Source of the DNA: Candidatus Saccharimonadota bacterium
GTDB taxonomy: Bacteria > Patescibacteriota > Saccharimonadia > Saccharimonadales > Saccharimonadaceae
Direction of reading: 5' to 3'
Assembly: GCA_030528815.1 (NCBI GenBank)
Contig: JAUMYE010000027.1
Location: forward strand, 1-11,139
Length of the DNA stretch: 11,139 nt
The translations under genes and the position numbers were made by a program. Position 1 is the first letter of the stretch, and every line of letters starts with the position of its first letter. This document shows positions 5,685 through 11,139 of the stretch, in pieces. The notes under the pieces are model-generated. The model saw only the letters and a list, made by a program, of their open reading frames with translations. It did not search any database and was not told the origin of the DNA.

Positions 5685-8432
5685 TTATTCGTTGTAGGTT
5701 GTACTTTCGGTTGCGGTATAACCTGCGCTATCTGTAACTGTGACTGTAATCTTGCCTGGTTTAGACTTTGCTTTTGCTGAAGCGCTACCAGATGCTATTG
5801 AACCGCTTGCAAGGGTCTGACCATCAACTTCGATTGTATAGTTTTCTAGACTGTGAGTACCTTTTCCTACGGAAATCTTAATTGTGTATCCTGAACTATT
5901 ATCCACGACGATCGAGTTGATTGTAGGCTTTGCGTCGCTGCAAGAGTGAACGTCGTCTTCTGCTTCTGGATCGTAGCCATCGGCGGATAGGGTATCTTTC
6001 TTTGTCATAGGATCGTAAGTCTTTGTGACTTCGACGTCTACACGAGTTTCAGCAGGAGTACAGTCGGTTGCTTTCTTCTTGCTGATCCTATCGAATGCCA
6101 TAGTTTCTTTGGAGATACCAGACTTCTTGCTGTTATACCAGCTTGGCCAGATATCTGTCTTACCGCCAACTGTGAGGGTTTGTAGACCTTCTGGCTGGAC
6201 GAATTGCTGGCCTGGGGTCCATTTACCGTCTACGGCGTAAACTTCGTCATGGACGCGGTCTTGATATGCTGCGTTAATTCTGAAACATGCATCGTGCGAG
6301 TCTGTTGCGAGCGGAGAACCATCATGGTTACCGTTCCAGATTGCAGTTGCAAGTACTGGAGATGCGGACATTGTCCAGGAGTCCTTCGCAGAACCCATAC
6401 CGTTTTCTGTAGTGCCGGTCTTTACGGCATATGGAGTGTGTTCGCTATAGAAACCGGCCTGTGCTGCCCAACCATAGCCCCAAAGGGAAGCGCGAGCTTC
6501 AAGCTTTGTGAGGATATCGATTGTCATGTAAGCGACCTGTGGATCAACGATGCGCTCACCTTCGCTATCAGTCCAAGATTCAATAACATCACCATCGGAG
6601 TTCTTAACTTCTAGGACATAAGCAATGTCTTTATATGTACCGCCGCGAGCAAGTGTTGCGTATGCGTTTGCATGCTCAACTGGACGTACGGAGCAACCAC
6701 CACCGATAGCCATAGATAGACCAGCTGTTTCGCCATTAGCACAGTAAGACTTATCGCCAAGCTTGTGTGCAATTTCTAGGCTGTTTTCGATACCGTTAAT
6801 ATATAGAGCCTTAACGGCAGGAATGTTCTGGGATGTAGATAGAGCCTGGCGAATTGTAATGTTGCCATAGTATATATCTGTAGAGTTAGCAAGGTGGCAG
6901 CGACCGTAAGTGCCAGCACAGTAAATGGAGTCGATGTTTTCATCCTTTAGGACTGAGCCTGGACCATAGTTGACGCCATCGCGCTCCATAAATAGCGGCG
7001 TGTAGTCCAAGATTGGCTTAATAGAAGAACCTGGCTCAAGTAGTGATGTTGCAGCATTTAGCTGACCATAGCCTTCGCGGTTCCAGTCTACGCTACCAAC
7101 CATTGCAATAACCTGAGATGTTTCGACGTCAACGGAAACTAGAGTTGCGTTGTCTGAACCGTTTCTATAGAAGATTTCGGAACCGGCAGCAACGGCTTCT
7201 TCTGCAATCTGCTGAGCGCGTAGATCGATAGTGGTTTTGATTGTGAAGCCACCTTCGCGCATAACCTTTAGACCATAGCGAGATTCGAGTTCGGCCTTAG
7301 CTTCAAGGACTGCCCATGGAGCCTTGATATTTTCGTACTGGCTCTGTTCTGGCTGAACGCGTGCAAGAACATCAACGGCCATAGCTTCATCGGCCTGTTC
7401 TTGAGTGATGTAACCCATCTCGACCATAGCATTAAGTGTTTTGTGCTGGCGAGCGATCAAGGCCTCATTGCCATCAATATTGTATGGATTATATAGGCCT
7501 GGGTTGTTTGGAATAGAGGCAAGAAGGGCAGACTCTGCGAGATCAAGATCTTTAGCGCTCTTCTTGAAATATGTTTGTGCAGCACTTTCTACGCCATTAC
7601 GGCGACCACCATATGGAGACTCGTTAAGGTATAGAGTGATAATCTGCTCTTTGTCGTACATCTTTTCTACTTCGATAGAAAGAATCATTTCCTTGATCTT
7701 ACGAGGAATACCAGACATCGAGCGGTCTTTTGCTTCTTCGGAGAAATAGACCTGCTTGATGAGCTGCTGCGTCAAAGTAGAACCACCCTGAACGGCGCCA
7801 CCACCAAGGGTAACCCATGCAGCACGAATAAGAGCTGTAAAGTCGACGCCTGGGTGATTGTAGAAGTTCTTATCCTCGATAGCGACGGTTGCTTGGCGCA
7901 TGTATGTAGAAATATCTTCACCATCAACAACAAGACGATAATCGCCAGAACCCTTATCTTCCCAAAGAAGTTGGCCGTTGCGGTCAAGATAAGTATTAAC
8001 CGTGTTTTGAACGCGATTAGCAAGTTCTTCTGGGTTAATCTCTTTAAGATCTTTCTTGTAATAAAGGAAGAGACCGCCAATACCAATAATCATAATAAGC
8101 ACAAGAGCCAAAAAGACCTTCAAAATACGAAGCTGACCCTTCTTAGAGAACCACGCCTTAAAGAAACGATCTGGACGTAGCTTTGCGAAGAAGCGCAAAA
8201 TTGGATTTTTTGGTAGTTTAGCCTCATCTTCAGCGCGCTTGCGGGCCTTCTGGTCCTGTTTGACGCGACGCTTGTAGGCTAGGTTTGAATATAGTGAAAT
8301 GTTGCCACTTTTCTTCTTCTTGGAGGAGCTTTTTTCACTCTTCTTTGGAAGTTTGCTCAAAAGACTTTTGGCTGAAGCACCAAAATCTTTCTTCGTGGCA
8401 GATTTTTTACTCGCAGTTTTATTATTTGCCAT
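5685..8432 (-). CDS. Class A penicillin-binding protein (PBP1A-like), bifunctional
   Basis: Polymerises glycan strands and cross-links peptidoglycan at the outer face of the membrane. The protein has 915 residues from the ATG at 8432. I prefer this start to the GTG at 8447, because the GTG start would use the TATAAT promoter hexamer as codons. A long Lys-rich cytoplasmic tail (1-100) precedes one transmembrane helix at about 103-126. The GT51 transglycosylase spans about 140-320 with the catalytic-Glu motif EDKNFYNHPGVDF at 186, GGSTLTQQLIKQ at 216 and KEQIITLYLN at 261. The transpeptidase has Ser469-x-x-Lys472, S534-Q-N536 and KTG at 671-673. Residues after about 835 form a beta-rich domain that resembles an Ig/FN3-type sandwich. 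Seven cysteines (505, 512, 564, 580, 716, 791, 831) lie in the extracellular part. Confidence 0.96.
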   Translation of the reverse strand: MANNKTASKKSATKKDFGASAKSLLSKLPKKSEKSSSKKKKSGNISLYSNLAYKRRVKQDQKARKRAEDEAKLPKNPILRFFAKLRPDRFFKAWFSKKGQLRILKVFLALVLIMIIGIGGLFLYYKKDLKEINPEELANRVQNTVNTYLDRNGQLLWEDKGSGDYRLVVDGEDISTYMRQATVAIEDKNFYNHPGVDFTALIRAAWVTLGGGAVQGGSTLTQQLIKQVYFSEEAKDRSMSGIPRKIKEMILSIEVEKMYDKEQIITLYLNESPYGGRRNGVESAAQTYFKKSAKDLDLAESALLASIPNNPGLYNPYNIDGNEALIARQHKTLNAMVEMGYITQEQADEAMAVDVLARVQPEQSQYENIKAPWAVLEAKAELESRYGLKVMREGGFTIKTTIDLRAQQIAEEAVAAGSEIFYRNGSDNATLVSVDVETSQVIAMVGSVDWNREGYGQLNAATSLLEPGSSIKPILDYTPLFMERDGVNYGPGSVLKDENIDSIYCAGTYGRCHLANSTDIYYGNITIRQALSTSQNIPAVKALYINGIENSLEIAHKLGDKSYCANGETAGLSMAIGGGCSVRPVEHANAYATLARGGTYKDIAYVLEVKNSDGDVIESWTDSEGERIVDPQVAYMTIDILTKLEARASLWGYGWAAQAGFYSEHTPYAVKTGTTENGMGSAKDSWTMSASPVLATAIWNGNHDGSPLATDSHDACFRINAAYQDRVHDEVYAVDGKWTPGQQFVQPEGLQTLTVGGKTDIWPSWYNSKKSGISKETMAFDRISKKKATDCTPAETRVDVEVTKTYDPMTKKDTLSADGYDPEAEDDVHSCSDAKPTINSIVVDNSSGYTIKISVGKGTHSLENYTIEVDGQTLASGSIASGSASAKAKSKPGKITVTVTDSAGYTATESTTYNE

Positions 8433-8438
8433 TACTTT

Positions 8439-8444
8439 ATTATA
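8439..8444 (-). promoter_or_regulatory. -10 element of the PBP gene
   Basis: A perfect TATAAT reads on the minus strand from 8444 to 8439 and ends 6 nt before the ATG at 8432. This is the same spacing as the PIN-TRAM gene and implies a leaderless mRNA. The -35 region is weak: a TTAATA at 8469-8464 would need a 19-nt spacer. Confidence 0.6.
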
Positions 8445-8478
8445 CACTATTATGCTTATATTGTATTAACTTTAGCAT

Positions 8479-8507
8479 TTTACACCCCTAAGATTATGGG
8501 GTAAAAT
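8479..8507 (+). promoter_or_regulatory. Sigma70-type promoter of leuS
   Basis: TTTACA (8479-8484), an exact 17-nt spacer and TAAAAT (8502-8507). The leuS ATG at 8518 is 10 nt below the hexamer, so the leader is at most a few bases, and no Shine-Dalgarno sequence is seen. An imperfect inverted repeat, TTTTACACCCC (8478-8488) against GGGGTAAAA (8498-8506), covers both boxes. Confidence 0.75.
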
Positions 8508-8517
8508 ATATAGCATT

Positions 8518-10908
8518 ATGAGTCATTATGAGCCGTTAAAAATCGAAGAAAAGTGGCAGGCGATTTGGGAAAAAGAAAAGCCATTCGCTGCCAAGGACGA
8601 CGATAAGCGTCCAAAAAAGTTTGTCGCGGAAATGTTTCCGTATCCATCAGGTGCTGGCCTTCATGTTGGTCACGTACGTAATTTTTCAATCGTAGACTGC
8701 GTAGCACGCTTCTATGCTCAAAATGATTTTAATGTCCTTCGTCCATTCGGCTATGATACTTTCGGTCTCCCAGCAGAGAATTACGCAATCAAAACTGGTA
8801 CCGCTCCTCAGGATGTCACTCTTGTAAACATCGAAAACTTCCGCAAGCAGGCAAAGCGCCTAGGTTATGCTATTGACTGGTCTCGCGAAATTAATACTTC
8901 TGATCCTAAATATTATAAATGGACTCAGTGGTGCTTCTTGCAGCTCTTCAAGAAAGGTCTTGCTTATCAGGCAGAGAGCTATCAGTGGTGGTGTCCAGTA
9001 GATCAGACCGTTCTTGCAAACGAACAGGTCGAGAATGGCCATTGCTGGCGTTGTGGCTGCGAAGTTGAAAAGAAGAAGATGAAGCAGTGGTTCTTCAAAA
9101 TTACTGCCTATGCAGATGAGCTTCTTGACGAAATCGATTCTCTTGACTGGCCAGACAAAATCAAGACCATGCAGAAGAACTGGATTGGTCGCAGCGAAGG
9201 TGCTGAAGTTAAGTTCAAGATTAAAGATAGCAAAGAAGAAATCACAGTCTTCACGACTCGCCCAGATACTCTTTACGGCGCAACCTTCATGGTTCTTGCT
9301 CCAGAACATCCAATGATTTCAAAGATTATGACCGAGGATGTCCGCAAGAAGGTTAAGCAGTATTGCGATGATGCTATCAAGAAGAGCGAAATCGAACGCC
9401 AGGAAAACAAGGAAAAGACAGGCGTCTTTACTGGTGCCTACGCAATCAATCCTTTGACAAAGAAAGAAATCCCAATTTGGATTTCGGATTATGTCCTTAT
9501 GGGTTACGGCACAGGCGCAATCATGGCTGTTCCTGCTCATGACGAACGCGACTTTGCCTTTGCAGAGAAGTTCGATCTTCCAATCGTAAAAGTTATTGAA
9601 AAACCAGAAGATTCCGATGATGACTCTAAGTGCTATCACGACGAAGGTACGCTCGTAAACTCCGAATCCTTCAATGGTATGAATAGTGCCGAGGCTCGCG
9701 AAAAGATTGTCGAATGGCTAGAAAAAGAAAAGATTGGCCAGAAGAAGGTCACTTATCGTATGCGCGACTGGCTCATTTCTCGTCAGCGCTACTGGGGCTG
9801 CCCAATTCCTATCGCTTACGACAAGAATGGTAATCCTCATGCAATTCCAGAAGATCAGCTTCCTGTCATGCTTCCAAAGGTTGACGATTATAAGCCGGAC
9901 AAATCCGGCCGCAGTGCATTGGCAAAGTGTGAAGACTTCTTGAAGGTTACGATTGATGGTGAGGAAATGACTCGCGAAACCGATACGCTTGATGGTTACG
10001 CATGTTCTAGCTGGTACCTCTGGCGCTATACTGATCCTCATAATGATAAAGAAGCTTGGGGTAAGGACAAGGTTAACTACTGGGCTCCAACTGATGTTTA
10101 TGTTGGTGCAGACCATGCAGTCGCTCACTTGCTTTATGTTCGCTTCTGGTGCAAGTTCTTTGCCGACGAAGGCTATCTAAGCTTCCGCGAGCCGGTCAAG
10201 AAGTTGCTATACAACGGTTATATTAATGCTCCTGATGGCAAGAAGATGAGCAAGTCCAAGGGTAATGTTATCGACCCGCTTGATGTTATTAATCAGGGTT
10301 ATGGTGCAGATACTCTACGTACTTACGAGCTCTTCATTGGCCCATACGACCAGAAGGCAAACTGGAATACTAGCGCAATCGGCGGCGTTTATCGCTTCTT
10401 GAATCGCTGCTGGAGTCTTGCCTTTGAAGCTAAGTACAACAAAGAAGATAAGAATAAGGTTATCCGCAATCGCACTATCAAGAAAGTTACGGATTACATG
10501 TATAGCAATGGCTACAATACAGCTGTCGCTGCCATGATGGAATTTGTAAACGAATTGTACAAGGAAGGCGCAAAGAAGGAAGACGTCGACGTACTTGCTC
10601 GTATGCTCAAGCCATTTGCTCCGCACCTTGCTTGCGAAATGCTTGAAAAGCTAGGCGCTAAAGACGATTTGTGGCCAAGCTATGACGAATCCGCACTTGT
10701 TGCCGACGAAGTTGAAGTTGTGGTCCAGGTTAACGGCAAGCTTCGCGCTCGCGTAAATGTCCCAGCAGAAGATGCTGAAGACAAAGAAAAGCTAGAAGCT
10801 GCTGCGAAATCCGACGAAAAGATCAAGCAGATCCTAAGCGATCATCCAGAAATCAAGACAATCGTAATTCCACGAACCCATCTTGTAAACATTGTTGTAA
10901 AACAGTAA
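8518..10908 (+). CDS. leuS: Leucyl-tRNA synthetase, class I (EC 6.1.1.4)
   Basis: Charges tRNA-Leu with leucine; cytoplasmic. The protein has 796 residues, shorter than the roughly 860 of E. coli. The Rossmann core starts with PYPSGAGLHVGH, the HIGH box being HVGH at 49-52. A zinc-type cluster of Cys159, Cys176, Cys179 and Cys181 follows. The CP1 editing domain (about 225-415) has TTRPDTLYG at 246-254 and GTGAIMAVPAHDERD at 331-345, with conserved Asp345. RDWLISRQRYWGCPIPI returns to the core, and the KMSKS loop is at 576-580. The stretch before KMSKS is very short (LLYNGYINAPDGKKMSKS), so the leucine-specific insertion of E. coli-type enzymes is missing. The anticodon-binding helical domain and the C-terminal VVVQVNGKLRARVNVPA region complete the protein. 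All catalytic and editing motifs look intact. It has its own promoter and terminator. Confidence 0.97.
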   Translation: MSHYEPLKIEEKWQAIWEKEKPFAAKDDDKRPKKFVAEMFPYPSGAGLHVGHVRNFSIVDCVARFYAQNDFNVLRPFGYDTFGLPAENYAIKTGTAPQDVTLVNIENFRKQAKRLGYAIDWSREINTSDPKYYKWTQWCFLQLFKKGLAYQAESYQWWCPVDQTVLANEQVENGHCWRCGCEVEKKKMKQWFFKITAYADELLDEIDSLDWPDKIKTMQKNWIGRSEGAEVKFKIKDSKEEITVFTTRPDTLYGATFMVLAPEHPMISKIMTEDVRKKVKQYCDDAIKKSEIERQENKEKTGVFTGAYAINPLTKKEIPIWISDYVLMGYGTGAIMAVPAHDERDFAFAEKFDLPIVKVIEKPEDSDDDSKCYHDEGTLVNSESFNGMNSAEAREKIVEWLEKEKIGQKKVTYRMRDWLISRQRYWGCPIPIAYDKNGNPHAIPEDQLPVMLPKVDDYKPDKSGRSALAKCEDFLKVTIDGEEMTRETDTLDGYACSSWYLWRYTDPHNDKEAWGKDKVNYWAPTDVYVGADHAVAHLLYVRFWCKFFADEGYLSFREPVKKLLYNGYINAPDGKKMSKSKGNVIDPLDVINQGYGADTLRTYELFIGPYDQKANWNTSAIGGVYRFLNRCWSLAFEAKYNKEDKNKVIRNRTIKKVTDYMYSNGYNTAVAAMMEFVNELYKEGAKKEDVDVLARMLKPFAPHLACEMLEKLGAKDDLWPSYDESALVADEVEVVVQVNGKLRARVNVPAEDAEDKEKLEAAAKSDEKIKQILSDHPEIKTIVIPRTHLVNIVVKQ

Positions 10909-10911
10909 CAG

Positions 10912-10941
10912 AAAAGCCACCGAATTAACCGGTGGCTTTTT
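10912..10941. terminator. Terminator between leuS and the sortase gene
   Basis: An 11-bp stem pairs 10912-10922 (AAAAGCCACCG) with 10930-10940 and has a 7-nt loop. Five T residues (10937-10941) end it on the plus strand. On the minus strand it offers four T residues, so it may also stop the convergent sortase transcript. Confidence 0.9.
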
Positions 10942-10957
10942 GTTGAAAGCGATTTTA

Positions 10958-11139
10958 TTATCGTGGCGCGCGCTTGATAAGTTTTGCGTGTAGAACCATG
11001 CGTTCTGTATCGCTATAGCAAGTAGAAAGCGTAAGAATATGATCGCTGCTACTGACGGTAGTTTGGAAATCGTGTGAACTACGAGCCTTAAGCATATCTA
11101 CGAAGTTTTGGAAATCTGTATCGTTCGCAAACGAAGTGC
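10958..11139 (-). CDS. Class B-like sortase, C-terminal end (partial)
   Basis: The last 59 codons of a minus-strand gene whose start lies beyond the right edge; it ends in a double stop, TAATAA. The peptide contains SSDHILTLSTCYSDTERMVL and then HAKLIKRAPR. ILTLSTC is the sortase active-site strand, with the catalytic cysteine codon at 11018-11020, and the Arg six residues later is the likely catalytic arginine. The upstream SFANDTDFQNFVDMLKARS resembles the class B sortase region before the last strands, so class B is favoured. Sortases cleave a sorting motif in exported proteins and join them to the cell wall or to pilin subunits. The catalytic His and the membrane anchor are outside the window, so the class and substrate remain open. 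It is convergent with leuS. Confidence 0.85.
   Translation of the reverse strand, partial: TSFANDTDFQNFVDMLKARSSHDFQTTVSSSDHILTLSTCYSDTERMVLHAKLIKRAPR

Noticed and set aside
6204..6614. 136-codon plus-strand ORF opposite the PBP gene, and other long antisense ORFs opposite lysS, ldh and leuS
   Set aside because: They lie fully within well-recognised genes on the other strand or in another frame, have no recognisable domains or start signals, and have low-complexity composition typical of shadow frames.
8433..8447. GTG start at 8447 adding five residues (MYNKV) to the PBP
   Set aside because: The added codons contain the TATAAT promoter hexamer, and the ATG at 8432 has the same 6-nt spacing from it as the PIN-TRAM gene.

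Overview
The window looks like a bacterial chromosome segment from a small-genome, somewhat AT-rich lineage, most likely Candidatus Saccharibacteria (TM7) or another member of the Candidate Phyla Radiation. The support is indirect. The lysyl-tRNA synthetase has unusual motif 2 and motif 3 sequences and the leucyl-tRNA synthetase is compact. DprA is short and lacks the usual N-terminal extension. Start codons lie almost on top of -10 promoter elements, and lactate dehydrogenase, a class A penicillin-binding protein and a sortase occur together as in Gram-positive-type cells. All genes read through in the standard code and every visible gene ends in TAA, so UGA is not needed as a sense codon. 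This argues against Gracilibacteria and Absconditabacteria. The assignment is inference; no rRNA gene is present.

Layout from left to right. (1) The 3' end of an ABC exporter ATPase with its terminator. (2) A four-helix membrane protein built as a tandem duplication of a two-helix plus beta-domain unit (DUF3592-like). (3) lysS and its terminator. (4) A 159-bp spacer, then dprA, then an L-lactate dehydrogenase gene and its terminator. (5) A YacL-like PIN-TRAM protein, convergent with a large class A PBP on the minus strand and sharing a bidirectional terminator with it. (6) A divergent 85-bp promoter region, then leuS and its terminator. (7) On the minus strand at the right edge, the C-terminal end of a class B-like sortase carrying a TLSTC active-site motif. 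The genes are packed tightly and no gene-free stretch exceeds 160 bp.

The content is mostly housekeeping: translation (LysRS, LeuRS), lactate fermentation (LDH), DNA uptake and recombination (DprA), wall synthesis (PBP) and surface-protein anchoring (sortase). Most genes appear to be separate transcription units, each with its own promoter or rho-independent terminator.

No CRISPR array, mobile element, tRNA or obvious new defence system was found. The most interesting signal is the promoter architecture: five of the six promoters I can place have the -10 hexamer ending only 6 to 11 nt before the start codon, implying leaderless or near-leaderless mRNAs. The duplicated membrane protein, the atypical LysRS motifs and the cysteine-rich PBP with a C-terminal beta-sandwich tail are the next most notable.
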